DNA of 64,000 bases, taken from assembly GCF_000744655.1 (NCBI RefSeq), contig NZ_JQMJ01000004.1, positions 5,580,001 through 5,644,000 on the forward strand, given 5' to 3'. Origin of the DNA: Streptacidiphilus rugosus AM-16. GTDB taxonomy: Bacteria > Actinomycetota > Actinomycetes > Streptomycetales > Streptomycetaceae. The notes beneath the pieces are model-generated. The model was given only the letters and a program-made list of their open reading frames with translations, searched no databases and was not told the DNA's origin. Positions 8,003-17,727 of the stretch are shown in pieces. Position 1 is the first letter of the stretch. Each line of letters starts with the position of its first letter. The position numbers were made by a program, and so were the translations under genes.

Positions 8003-8242
8003 CCCGAAGGTGCCCTGCGAAGGATCGTCCCAGACCATCGGGTCCTGGCCCGTCGCCGACCAGCCGGGAGTGGTGTCGTTGGACCAACCGTTGCAGCCGA
8101 GGTCGGCGACACAGGTCGTGTTGTTGTCCGCGTTGACCCGGTAGACCTGCATGCACACGTCGATCGGCATGCCGTTCGGGTTCTGGACATACGTGTTGCC
8201 CGTGATCACGTCGACGCCCTCCGGCGCCCAGCCCTCCGAGCA
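8003..8242 (-). pseudogene. Relict fragment of a cysteine-containing, probably secreted protein
   Basis: About 80 codons on the minus strand read as real protein sequence: CSEGWAPEGVDVITGN, then TYVQNPNGMPIDVC, VNADNNTTCVADLGC and NGWSNDTTPG. It is Asn/Thr/Gly-rich with four cysteines, unlike the Arg/Ala/Pro-rich shadow frames around it. It has no start codon with a ribosome binding site and no signal peptide, and the frame then runs into meaningless Arg/Gly-rich residues on both sides. I read it as the surviving C-terminal part of an extracellular protein gene whose ends were lost. Family unknown. Confidence 0.5.
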
Positions 8243-8526
8243 GGCTTGAGGAGAATGCCGCCCGGTTCTGGCCTCCCCCGCCAAAGGTCATGGACCCGCC
8301 ATGAACATGGAAGCCCGGCCACTTCGCGTGCCACCCGACCCACCGAAGCAGCACCGCCCACCCACCGTGGAAAGAGCCGCATCCAGTGCATTGTGAGCAG
8401 CCGCCAGGCGCAGGAGCCGAGTGGGCCCCGGCCCGGCGGGAAGCGATGATCAAGGGGGCGGCGGCCGGGGAGGCACTTTGCTCTTGTAGGCTCTGCCGCC
8501 GTTGACCAGCAAAGAAAGGGGCAGCC
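8243..8526. other. Intergenic region with no supported gene
   Basis: Nothing convincing is coded here on either strand. A TAGGCT box near 8487 lies about 40 nt before the secreted-protein start and could be its -10 element; no good -35 partner is seen. Confidence 0.35.
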
Positions 8527-9087
8527 GTGCGCGCAGCCCGTTACCTCGCGGCGAGCCTTCTCGCAGGCTCCGTCGGGATCGTCGGTGTGGTGCCGGCCGC
8601 TCATGCGACCGCAGCGAAACCGGCCGCTCTCGACCGCATCGTCGGCCAACTGCAGATGTGGGTCAACGGCCTGCCGCAGGCCGTGAGTCGCGGTCGCACC
8701 ATCGAGACGACCATCTGGTATCGACAGCAGTCACCGGACCGCCTGGCGGCGGACGCGTTCCTGCTGCACATCCAGAACGCGGCGTCGCCGGCCAACAGCA
8801 CTCCCCCGGGCGTGTCCGTCAGCTGGCTGGACCCGATCACCGGCAGCTGGACGAAGTCCACGTCCACGGCTGGGGGCTGGTACCAGTTGCACCTCCCGCA
8901 GTCGACTCCGGTCTGGGTGACCTCCGGGTATTTTGCCCATGTGCAGGCGCGGATCACGTTCAGCTCGAACGCGCGCCCGGGCACCTGGCACGTCACGCCC
9001 TACCTGGGCGAGTGGTGGCTGGCCGGTGGCAACGTGCTCGACGCGGTCACCTACACACCGGTCCAGCACACGCTCTCGCTTCGCTAG
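8527..9087 (+). CDS. Secreted protein of unknown function (186 aa)
   Basis: The protein begins with a Sec signal peptide: MRAARY, then a hydrophobic stretch, with cleavage predicted after AHA at about residue 27. The mature part of about 159 residues has no cysteine, is rich in Trp, Thr and Ser, and looks all-beta (SVSWLDPITGSWT, GGWYQLHLPQST, ARITFSSNARPGTWHVTPYL). This suggests a small extracellular beta-sandwich, but I do not recognise a family. The GTG start follows AAAGGGG with 5-nt spacing. A strong hairpin after the stop ends the transcript. Confidence 0.8.
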   Translation: MRAARYLAASLLAGSVGIVGVVPAAHATAAKPAALDRIVGQLQMWVNGLPQAVSRGRTIETTIWYRQQSPDRLAADAFLLHIQNAASPANSTPPGVSVSWLDPITGSWTKSTSTAGGWYQLHLPQSTPVWVTSGYFAHVQARITFSSNARPGTWHVTPYLGEWWLAGGNVLDAVTYTPVQHTLSLR

Positions 9088-9118
9088 CAGGCAGCAGGCC
9101 GAGGACCGGGAACACGAA

Positions 9119-9148
9119 TGCGGCGGAGCCGTGAGCAGCTCCGCCGCA
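9119..9148. terminator. Bidirectional hairpin terminator
   Basis: An 11-bp perfect stem (9119-9129 with 9138-9148) and an 8-nt loop lie between two convergent genes, the secreted protein and proline dehydrogenase. No clear T-tract follows, as is usual in streptomycetes. Confidence 0.75.
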
Positions 9149-9164
9149 CTTCAGGTGCCGCTGA

Positions 9165-10094
9165 TCAGTTCTTCGTCGCCAGCGCCCGCAGGAAGAACGT
9201 GAGGTTCGCGGGGCGCTCCGCCAGGCGGCGCATGAAGTAGCCGTACCACTCGGTGCCGTAGGGCAGGTAGACGCGCATCGTCGCGCCCTCGCCGACCAGG
9301 CGCTCCTGCTCCTCCGGGCGGATGCCGTAGAGCATCTGGTACTCGAAGGAGTCCGCCTTGCGGTCGTTGGCGGCCGCGAGCTCGCCGGCGATGCGGATGA
9401 GGCGCGGGTCGTGCGAGGCGACCATCGGGTAGCCCTCGCCCGCCATCAGCACCTTCAGGCAGCGGACGTAGGCCAGGTCGACGTCCGCCTTCTTCTGGAA
9501 CGCCACCGACGCGGGCTCCTGGTAGGCGCCCTTGCACAGGCGGACACGGCTGCCCGGGCCGCTGAACTCCGCGCAGTCGGCCTCGGTGCGGTGCAGGTAG
9601 GCCTGGAGGACGACGCCGAGCCAGGGGAAGTCCGCCCGCAGTTCCCTGGCGATGGCCAGGGTGGAGTCGGTGGTGGTGTGGTCCTCCATGTCGAGGGTCA
9701 CCGTGGTGCCCACGGCCGCGGCCGCCTCGCAGATGCGGCGGGCGTTGTCGAGGGCGACCTTCTCGCCCTCCTTCGGCAGGAACTGACCCACCGCCGACAG
9801 CTTCACCGAGACCTCGGCGCGGTCGGCCAGACCGGTCTCGCCGAGCGCGGCGAGCAGCTTCTCGTAGGCCTCGGCCGTGCCCGCGGCCTGCGCGGCGTCG
9901 GCGGTGTCCTCGCCCAGGTGGTCGAGGGTGATCCGGCGGCCGGTGGCGAGCATCCGGTCGGTGACGGCGACGCCCTGCTCCAGGGTCTCGCCGGCGACGA
10001 AGCGGTCCACGATGGCGCGGGTGGGCGGCAGCTGCTCGATGAGCTTGCGCGAGCGCGGGGAGCGCGAGGCCGCCAGAAGGGTGGTGCGGAGCAT
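9165..10094 (-). CDS. Proline dehydrogenase
   Basis: A 309-residue monofunctional, FAD-dependent proline dehydrogenase that oxidises L-proline to 1-pyrroline-5-carboxylate. The PRODH barrel shows the expected segments: VSVKLSAVGQF, TLDMEDHTTTDST, VLQAYLHRTEAD, RVRLCKGAYQEP and the substrate-binding C-terminal YGTEWYGYFMRRLAERP. The length matches the monofunctional bacterial enzyme. The gene lies 113 bp downstream of the P5C dehydrogenase gene and is probably co-transcribed with it, although a 12-bp hairpin sits in the gap. The divergent PucR-type gene is its likely activator. Confidence 0.95.
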   Translation of the reverse strand: MLRTTLLAASRSPRSRKLIEQLPPTRAIVDRFVAGETLEQGVAVTDRMLATGRRITLDHLGEDTADAAQAAGTAEAYEKLLAALGETGLADRAEVSVKLSAVGQFLPKEGEKVALDNARRICEAAAAVGTTVTLDMEDHTTTDSTLAIARELRADFPWLGVVLQAYLHRTEADCAEFSGPGSRVRLCKGAYQEPASVAFQKKADVDLAYVRCLKVLMAGEGYPMVASHDPRLIRIAGELAAANDRKADSFEYQMLYGIRPEEQERLVGEGATMRVYLPYGTEWYGYFMRRLAERPANLTFFLRALATKN

Positions 10095-10145
10095 GTCAAC
10101 CCCAGGGGTGGTGGGAGAAGCGACAGGAAAGTGAGGAGGCCCGGG

Positions 10146-10180
10146 CCGCGCCCCCTCCGAGGGGTGGTGAGGGGGCGCGG
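10146..10180 (-). terminator. Strong hairpin between P5C dehydrogenase and proline dehydrogenase genes
   Basis: A perfect 12-bp GC stem (10146-10157 with 10169-10180) and an 11-nt loop. Within an operon such a hairpin can attenuate transcription or protect the upstream message, giving unequal amounts of the two enzymes. Confidence 0.65.
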
Positions 10181-10207
10181 CGGCTCGGTCGGGCCGGACA
10201 GGGACCG

Positions 10208-11839
<1,632 letters not shown>

Positions 11840-11986
11840 GCGCGTGCTCCTCGTTGAGCTCTCTGGGACATCCCGGACGCAGAGCTCCCGCATACGTTGA
11901 TTCGTACGGGTAGGTCCGGAAACGCGGTTCTCGCGTCGGGACTCAACCTAGGCCTCGACGCCAGGGCTCCTCTTTGTCCAGTCGCA

Positions 11987-11992
11987 TAAGAT
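11987..11992 (+). promoter_or_regulatory. Candidate -10 element (TAAGAT) of the put regulator
   Basis: TAAGAT lies 6 nt before the regulator ATG at 11999 with no Shine-Dalgarno between them, so the message is probably leaderless. The -35 region is not clear. Confidence 0.4.
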
Positions 11993-11998
11993 CTGGCC

Positions 11999-13675
11999 AT
12001 GGAGCATGTCGGACCGGACAACCCGGAGGATCATCACCCGTTCGCCCTCACCCCTTCGGGTGGTTTGGCTGCGGGCCTTTCCGGGATCACCCTGCGGCAG
12101 CTGCTGATGTCGCTCGGCGAACCGGTCGTGGAACTCCAGTGCGCCCCGTCCGGGCTGGACGTGGAGACCGTCGACGTCGCCCTGCTCGACCCCGAGGATC
12201 CGCCGGACGCCCGCGCGGGCGAGCTGGTGCTGGCCATCGGCGTGCGCGGGCGCGCCGCGATCCCGGCGCTGCGGGCCGCGGCGCGGGCGGGCGCGGCGGC
12301 GGTCGCGGTGCGGATCGACTCGGCGGCCCAGCGCGAGACGCTGCGCGACTTCGCCGAGCAGGCGGGCGTCGCGCTGCTCTCGGTGCGCCGCGAGGTCCGC
12401 TGGGAGCACCTCGACGCGCTGGCGCGCGCCGCGCTCGGCAGCGGCCGCACCCTGCCGGCGGGCGAGACCGCCGAGGAGGGCGACCTGTTCGCGCTCGCGC
12501 AGACCACGGCGGTGCTCACCGGCGGCATCGTCAGCATCGAGGACACCGCCAACCGGATCCTCGCCTACTCCCGCTCGGCGGACTCGGACGAGATCGACGA
12601 CCTGCGCCGGCTGACCATCCTCGGCTGGCAGGGCCCGGAGCCCTACCTCTCCAAGCTGCGCGAGTGGGGCGTGTTCCAGAAGCTGCGCGCCGGGGACGCG
12701 GTGGTCGCCATTGACGAACACCCCGAGCTGGGGCTGCGCCGCCGGCTGGTGGTGGCGATCAGGTCCGGCGAGCGGCAGCTGGGCACGATCTGGGTCCAGG
12801 AGGGCGCGACGCCGCTGGCCGAACGGGCCGACCAGGCGCTGCTGGGCGCCGCGCGGGTCGCCGCGCTGCAGCTGATGCGGCGTCGCCGCGAGGTCAGCTC
12901 GGAGCTGAGACTGACCCAGAACCTGCTCTCCGGGGTGCTCCAGGGCACGACGGCCGCACAGTCGCTCGCCGTTCACCTGGGCCTGGACGCGAAGCGCCCA
13001 GCCGCGGTGCTGGGCTTCGCCCTGCCGGGCTCGGACGAGCTGCACCGCGAGGAGACGCTGAGCCTGATGGCCGTGCACGCGGCGGCGCGCCACCGCAGCG
13101 CGCTGGTCGCCTCGGCGGACGACCGCGTCTACGTGCTGCTGCCTGAGCTGCCGCGCGGGATCGCGCCCGCGACGCTGATCGGCTGGGCCCGCGAACTGGC
13201 CGACGCCGCGACCCGCCATCTCGCGCCCCCGCCGGCGACCTCACCGGTCCACGGCGCGGTGGGCTCGCTCGCCCCCGGCCTGCCGGGGACCGCGGCGTCG
13301 CGCCGCGAGGCGGACCGGATTCTCGACGCGATGGCCTCCGGCCTGGTCGACGCCGAGGTGGCGGACCTGGCCCAGGTCCAGGCCCAGGTGCTGCTCGCCG
13401 AGACGCTGTCCCTGCTGGCGGCCGCGCCTGCGGTCCGTGACCCCCGCCTCGGTGCGCTGCTCGCGCACGACGCCGAGCACGGCGGCCAACTGGCCGCGTC
13501 CGTCCTGGCCTGGCTGGACGCCTTCGGCGACGTCCGCGCGGCGGCGTCGGCGCTGCACATCCACCCCAACACCCTCCGCTACCGCGTCCGCCGGGCAGAA
13601 CAGCTGACCTCCCTTGACCTCTCCCGCCCGGAGGAACGGCTCCTCGCCATGCTCCAACTCCGCCTCCCGGCCTGA
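11999..13675 (+). CDS. PucR/CdaR-type transcriptional activator of proline catabolism
   Basis: This 558-residue regulator has the PucR layout. An N-terminal purine-catabolism-type sensor domain covers roughly residues 28-150, a GGDEF-like CdaR middle domain spans about 290-420, and a C-terminal helix-turn-helix (DVRAAASALHIHPNTLRYRVRRAEQL) sits near 505-530. Proteins of this kind adjoin proline dehydrogenase genes in streptomycetes and activate them in response to proline. Divergent orientation, with 160 bp between starts, supports direct control of the adjacent put operon. The start is probably leaderless. Confidence 0.88.
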   Translation: MEHVGPDNPEDHHPFALTPSGGLAAGLSGITLRQLLMSLGEPVVELQCAPSGLDVETVDVALLDPEDPPDARAGELVLAIGVRGRAAIPALRAAARAGAAAVAVRIDSAAQRETLRDFAEQAGVALLSVRREVRWEHLDALARAALGSGRTLPAGETAEEGDLFALAQTTAVLTGGIVSIEDTANRILAYSRSADSDEIDDLRRLTILGWQGPEPYLSKLREWGVFQKLRAGDAVVAIDEHPELGLRRRLVVAIRSGERQLGTIWVQEGATPLAERADQALLGAARVAALQLMRRRREVSSELRLTQNLLSGVLQGTTAAQSLAVHLGLDAKRPAAVLGFALPGSDELHREETLSLMAVHAAARHRSALVASADDRVYVLLPELPRGIAPATLIGWARELADAATRHLAPPPATSPVHGAVGSLAPGLPGTAASRREADRILDAMASGLVDAEVADLAQVQAQVLLAETLSLLAAAPAVRDPRLGALLAHDAEHGGQLAASVLAWLDAFGDVRAAASALHIHPNTLRYRVRRAEQLTSLDLSRPEERLLAMLQLRLPA

Positions 13676-13902
13676 CGCCCGGTCGCGCTCCCCCAGGGGG
13701 CGCCAGGCACTGCGCGCCCGGCGCGCGAACGCGAGCCTCTCAGAGGGCCACAAGCGAGCCCTACGCCCTTGTCGGCTTCGACAGGACGTGTGGTGTCGGC
13801 CCGGTGCGGCCGGGCGGCCGGCTCCGGACGTGCCGGGTGGCCTCGACGCAGACCTTCGGCCGGTCGGACAACCGACCCACCGGACGGCTGCGCAGCCGTT
13901 GT
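13676..13902. other. Intergenic spacer with degenerate dispersed-repeat sequence
   Basis: No gene is seen. A motif near 13693-13760 (GGGGGCGCCAGGC ... GCGAACGCGA ... AGGGCCAC) resembles sequence flanking the repeats near 23440 and 26770, so this is probably a decayed member of the same repeat family. Confidence 0.4.
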
Positions 13903-14667
13903 TCAGGAGGGCTCCGACAGGAAGGCGCCGACCTCGGCCGCGAACCGCTCGGGTGCGTCGTGGTGCACGACGTGGCCGGCCTCGAACTCGACCAGGCGCG
14001 CCGACGAGCCGCGGCGGGCGATCATCTCCCGCGCGTGTCCGGCATCCAACATGTCGCTGCGCACACCACGGAACAGCAGGGTGCGGCAGGTCACCGCGAG
14101 CCAGTCCGCCCAGTGGTCGCCGGCGAGAGCCTTCTCGGACGTCATGGCGTCGTCGATGTCGAAGGAGTAGGCCCAGCCCAGATCCGTCCGACGGAACGAG
14201 CACTCGAGGTAAGGCCCGACCCCGCCGAGCGCCGCCACCAGGGCCTCGCGCGACGGAGCGGTCGGGGGAAGACCGCGGGCGAAGCCCAGGTCGCAGTCGA
14301 CGACGGCGCCGATGTCCTCCACGATCAGCCTGCTGACCCGCTCCGGGTGTCGTGCGGCGAACTGGTAGGCGTTCACGCCGCCGAGCGAGTGGCCCAGCAC
14401 CGGGACCGCGCCGAGTCCGAGATGCCGGTGGAACGCGAGGAGGTCGGCGACGTAGTCGTCCCGCGCGTAGCCGGTCGGCCTGTCGGACTCTCCGTGCCCG
14501 CGCTGGTCGAGCGCGATCACCCGCCACCGCGGCGCCAGCGCGGCCGCGAGCGGCGCGAACGCGCTCGCCTCGTTGAAATGACCGTGCAGGGCGAGCAGCG
14601 GCTCGCCCTCGCCGCCGAAGTCGAGGTAGGACATCTTCCGCTCGCCCACCGTGAAGTACTCACGCAT
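13903..14667 (-). CDS. Alpha/beta-hydrolase
   Basis: This 254-residue protein has the alpha/beta-hydrolase fold and complete catalytic machinery. The oxyanion segment is LALHGHFNEAS (26-36), DQRGHGESDRP lies at 54-63, the nucleophile is Ser94 in GHSLGG, and the histidine is His232 in AGHVVHHD. The acid is probably in RGVRSDML (near 205). The architecture suits an esterase, lactonase or epoxide-hydrolase-like enzyme; the substrate is unknown. No signal peptide, so it is cytoplasmic. It lies 80 bp downstream of the 388-residue unknown protein on the same strand and may share its transcript. Confidence 0.88.
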   Translation of the reverse strand: MREYFTVGERKMSYLDFGGEGEPLLALHGHFNEASAFAPLAAALAPRWRVIALDQRGHGESDRPTGYARDDYVADLLAFHRHLGLGAVPVLGHSLGGVNAYQFAARHPERVSRLIVEDIGAVVDCDLGFARGLPPTAPSREALVAALGGVGPYLECSFRRTDLGWAYSFDIDDAMTSEKALAGDHWADWLAVTCRTLLFRGVRSDMLDAGHAREMIARRGSSARLVEFEAGHVVHHDAPERFAAEVGAFLSEPS

Positions 14668-14747
14668 GAGCGGATCATAGGAGCCGCCACCGACAATCCA
14701 GCCGCCCGCCGCCCGCCCACAGCAGCCTCGCGCCGCCGCGAAGCGCC

Positions 14748-15914
14748 CTAGCGGCCCGAGTGCCACGCGTGCCAGAGGCTGAGCCAGGAGTCGCGGGACT
14801 GGAGGCGGAGTTGGACCCAGAGGCGGCCCTCCTCCGGGGAGGGGGACCGGTCGGGGCGGGAGTCGAGGTGGTAGCGGAACCAGTCCGCGCGCCACGCGCG
14901 CTGCGCCGCCGCGCTGGAGACCTCGCTCTCGAACGCCGTGAAGCGGATGCTCTCCTCCATCGCCGCGCGTCCCGCAGGTGAGTCGGGGAACCAGTCCACC
15001 GCGCTGGCCAGCGTCGTCATCTGGTTCACCATCGCGGTCACCGCCTCGTTCGCCTCGTCGTGGTCCTCCCCCGCCAGCTTCATCTGCTGGCGCACCGCGT
15101 TCTCCCACAGCTCCCCGTGCCGGCCCGTCTCGCCGCGCGGCGTCCGCGGAACCCGGTGCTCGCGCAGCGCCGACTCGGTCCGCAGCGTGCCCGTCACGCA
15201 GAACTCGATCAGGCGACGATGGGCCGTCAGGCCCAGCGTCTGCTCTGCCGAGTCCCTCGGCTCGGCCGGGCGGCCGACGCCCGGGCTGCCCGCGCCGCCC
15301 TCGCGGCGCCTGCGCCGCAGCAGCAGGGCGCTGAGCAGTTCCTGACGGCCGTGGGCGTACGGGGCGAGGTCGTCGACCGCCCGGAGCGCCACCCGGTCGG
15401 GGTCGACGCCCCGGCCGGTGACCGTGAGGACCACGCCACCCGCCTCCGGCCGCGTCCTGGCGGCCCACAGCGGGCCCTCCCGGCGCAGCGTCGCGGCCAC
15501 CGGCACGCCGTCGACCGGGATCAGGATCTCCGCCTCGACCACCGGCCCGGCCGGCCCCGACTCGTCGATGCCCGCGTGCGTGAACAGCCGGTCGCGTTCG
15601 TCCTCGACCAGTTCGGCCAGGCCGTACCCCGGCCCCGCCGACGCGCAGGCCTCCGCGTCCTCGGTGACGACCAGCAGCCACGGGCCCTCGACCGCGAAGG
15701 GATCGCCGTGGCAGAGCACGACCTTCGTCAGCGTGCCGTTGGTGAGCTGCCACTCGGTCAGCGCAGGCGCGGGCAGCAGCGGCGCGGTCGGGGCGTAGAC
15801 GGGGAACCGGCCTCGCGACAGCGTGTCCAGGTCGGCCCGGATCGCCTGCCGCCACATGTCCTCCGGGCTCTCGAACCCTGGATCGTCGCCACCGGAACCC
15901 TCGCGATACCTCAC
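14748..15914 (-). CDS. Conserved hypothetical protein (388 aa)
   Basis: I do not recognise the family. The N-terminal half reads as a beta-rich domain (TKVVLCHGDPFAVEGPWLLVVTEDAE, PVVEAEILIPVDGVPVAATLRREGPLWAARTRP in short pieces), and the C-terminal half is helical and charged (ENAVRQQMKLAGEDHDEANEAV, then W-rich RAWRADWFRYHL). No signal peptide, membrane segment or catalytic motif is evident. The GTG at 15912-15914 is chosen because AGGGGAGG lies 4 nt upstream. Divergent from the secreted-protein gene at 16070. Confidence 0.75.
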   Translation of the reverse strand: MRYREGSGGDDPGFESPEDMWRQAIRADLDTLSRGRFPVYAPTAPLLPAPALTEWQLTNGTLTKVVLCHGDPFAVEGPWLLVVTEDAEACASAGPGYGLAELVEDERDRLFTHAGIDESGPAGPVVEAEILIPVDGVPVAATLRREGPLWAARTRPEAGGVVLTVTGRGVDPDRVALRAVDDLAPYAHGRQELLSALLLRRRRREGGAGSPGVGRPAEPRDSAEQTLGLTAHRRLIEFCVTGTLRTESALREHRVPRTPRGETGRHGELWENAVRQQMKLAGEDHDEANEAVTAMVNQMTTLASAVDWFPDSPAGRAAMEESIRFTAFESEVSSAAAQRAWRADWFRYHLDSRPDRSPSPEEGRLWVQLRLQSRDSWLSLWHAWHSGR

Positions 15915-16069
15915 CGCGCCTCCCCTTCTGTCGCGCGGTCCCACCCTACGGACCCTCAGGATCGCTGTGCACCATGCTGTCCGTTACCCGTACGCCGTTC
16001 GGTTGACGCCCCGCGAACGGGAGCGCACGTCTCCTGCGGGCGGCGCGGGCAAGGCCGCACGGTGTGAAC

Positions 16070-16957
16070 ATGACGCTCCTTCGACTCGTCCGGCGGCTCC
16101 TCGCCGCCGCCGCGCTCACCGCGGCGCTGGCGCCCGCCGGCACACCCGCCACGGCCGCCGCCCGCACCGCGGACCCGTACCACTGCACCACGCCCGCCCA
16201 CGTCGGGGCGGGCCGCCACATCGGCGTCGCCCTCGACTGGCCGTCCCGCCCGGTCGCGCCGGGGACGACGCAGGTGCTGCGCATCCACGTCACCAACCTG
16301 GGCCGCGTGCCGACGCGGCAGCCGACGCTCGTGGTCGTGCACAACTTCGTGCCGAACGGTTTCAGCGCGCCGCCCGACGTCGACCTGGACAACTTCGGGA
16401 CCGGCGTCTCCTTCACCGTTCCGGCCAGGATCCCGCCGCACAGGACCGTCACCACCCCGGTCAGGATCACGCTGGGCGCGTCGATCCCGCCGAGGGCGGC
16501 CGAACGCTGCGACGTCACCGCGTTCAACGGCGCCGACCAGGCCACCGCCGCGTACGAGGTGGTCACCGGCGACCCGGTGGTCCATCTGAAGGCGGCCGTG
16601 CTGCCCGCGCAGGGAAGGCCGGGGCAGACGATCAAGCTCCAGCTGGTGGCCGGCAACAGGGGCCCCTCGAACGAGTACGCCGGTCCCGCCGTCTACACGC
16701 TGAAGGCGCCCGAGCACACCACCTGGGCCACCCCGTCCGGCTACCGCTGCACCCCGGACGCCGCGGCGACCACGGTGACCTGCAGCTACGGCAGCGCACC
16801 GCTGACCTGGCACGACGTGCTGGAGGAGATTCCGCTCTGCATCGACCCCGACGTCCGGCCGGGCGCCGTCCTGACCGACGGCCGCGTCACCGCCACCGAC
16901 CCCTTCGACCCGGAGACCTTCGACGGCGCGAACTTCGACGTCAAGGTCACTTCCTGA
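16070..16957 (+). CDS. Secreted CARDB/DUF11-like beta-sandwich protein
   Basis: A 295-residue exported protein. It has an Arg-containing n-region and a hydrophobic core (LLAAAALTAALAPAG), with cleavage predicted near TAAA at about residue 30. The mature part contains two Ig-like, all-beta segments resembling the repeated domains of cell-surface proteins (QVLRIHVTNLGRVPT; TIKLQLVAGNRGPSNEYAG), and at least five cysteines that could form disulfides (YHC, ERCDV, YRCT, VTCSY, PLCID). An in-frame GTG at 16064 is an alternative start; no strong ribosome binding site is visible. Role unknown, probably wall or extracellular. Confidence 0.78.
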   Translation: MTLLRLVRRLLAAAALTAALAPAGTPATAAARTADPYHCTTPAHVGAGRHIGVALDWPSRPVAPGTTQVLRIHVTNLGRVPTRQPTLVVVHNFVPNGFSAPPDVDLDNFGTGVSFTVPARIPPHRTVTTPVRITLGASIPPRAAERCDVTAFNGADQATAAYEVVTGDPVVHLKAAVLPAQGRPGQTIKLQLVAGNRGPSNEYAGPAVYTLKAPEHTTWATPSGYRCTPDAAATTVTCSYGSAPLTWHDVLEEIPLCIDPDVRPGAVLTDGRVTATDPFDPETFDGANFDVKVTS

Positions 16958-16968
16958 ACCGCCGCCGC

Positions 16969-17634
16969 TCAGCCGGATGAGCCCGGTCGGCCTGGTCGTT
17001 CCGCCGTCCCTGCGCGGCCCGCGACGCCGTCGAGCAGCAGGCGCAGGCCCAGTTCGAAGCCGCGCCCGTCCAGGCCCTGCGCGCCGCCGCCGCGGGCGAA
17101 GGAGCCGTCCAGCGCGTCGGCCAGGGCCGGGTACGCGGGGCGGTAGTCCTCGGGGGTGCGGGTGAAGCCCGCGGTGAAGGTCTCCAGTGCGGAGCCGAGG
17201 ACGAGGTAGTCCAGCGCCGCCGCGGTCTCGGCGGCGTCCGCGGGGGTGAGCCCGGCCCGGCCGAGCAGGGCCAGCAGCGCGTCGTAGCCGCGCAGTGCGC
17301 GGTCGGCCTCGACCCGGCGCCGGGCCAGCAGCGCGATCGTGTTCGGGTGCCGCAGGAAGACCGCGCGGTAGCCGCGCGCGTAGGCGGTCAGCCCCTGCCG
17401 CCAGTCGGCGGCGGCCAGCGGCGTGTGGTCGATCTCCTCGTTGACCAGCTCGGAGACCGCGTCGACCAGCGCCTCCTTGTTGTCGACATGGTTGTAGAGC
17501 GAGGCGGCCTTCACGCCCAGCCGCTCCGCGAGCGCGCGCATGGTGAGGCCGTCCGCGCCCAGCTCGTCCACCACCTGCAGCGCTGTCAGCGCGATCCGCT
17601 CACGCGTCAGCAGCGCCTTGCTCGGTCGGCCCAC
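16969..17634 (-). CDS. TetR-family repressor with tetracycline-repressor-like C-terminal domain
   Basis: A 221-residue regulator. The N-terminal TetR helix-turn-helix is LTMRALAERLGVKAASLYNHVDNKEAL, and the rest is a helical ligand/dimerisation domain of the TetR_C type (ADWRQGLTAYARGYRAVFLRHP). I prefer the GTG at 17632-17634 (VGRPSKALLT), which has GAGGGG 8 nt upstream and matches the usual beginning of this subfamily; an in-frame GTG at 17658 is the alternative. It is divergent from an APC permease, and a perfect palindrome lies between them, so it probably represses the permease and itself. Confidence 0.88.
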   Translation of the reverse strand: MGRPSKALLTRERIALTALQVVDELGADGLTMRALAERLGVKAASLYNHVDNKEALVDAVSELVNEEIDHTPLAAADWRQGLTAYARGYRAVFLRHPNTIALLARRRVEADRALRGYDALLALLGRAGLTPADAAETAAALDYLVLGSALETFTAGFTRTPEDYRPAYPALADALDGSFARGGGAQGLDGRGFELGLRLLLDGVAGRAGTAERPGRPGSSG

Positions 17635-17695
17635 GCCGGAGTCCCCTCTTCCGTTCACCGCTCTCGGCGGCTATCGTGCCAGACCATCAGCACTG

Positions 17696-17710
17696 ACTAA
17701 CTAAGTTAGT
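17696..17710. promoter_or_regulatory. TetR-type operator, ACTAACT-A-AGTTAGT
   Basis: A perfect 15-bp palindrome with 7-bp arms lies between the divergent TetR gene and the permease gene, and immediately upstream of the permease ribosome binding site (TTGGAGG, 17714-17720). Its AT-rich composition stands out in this DNA. It is the obvious binding site for the adjacent repressor. Confidence 0.75.
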
Positions 17711-17727
17711 TTTTTGGAGGCGCCGCC

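Noticed and set aside
13614-14336. Plus-strand open frame spanning the 3' end of the put regulator and the hydrolase gene
   Set aside because: Arg/Pro/Ser-rich shadow overlapping real genes at both ends, and no start signal.
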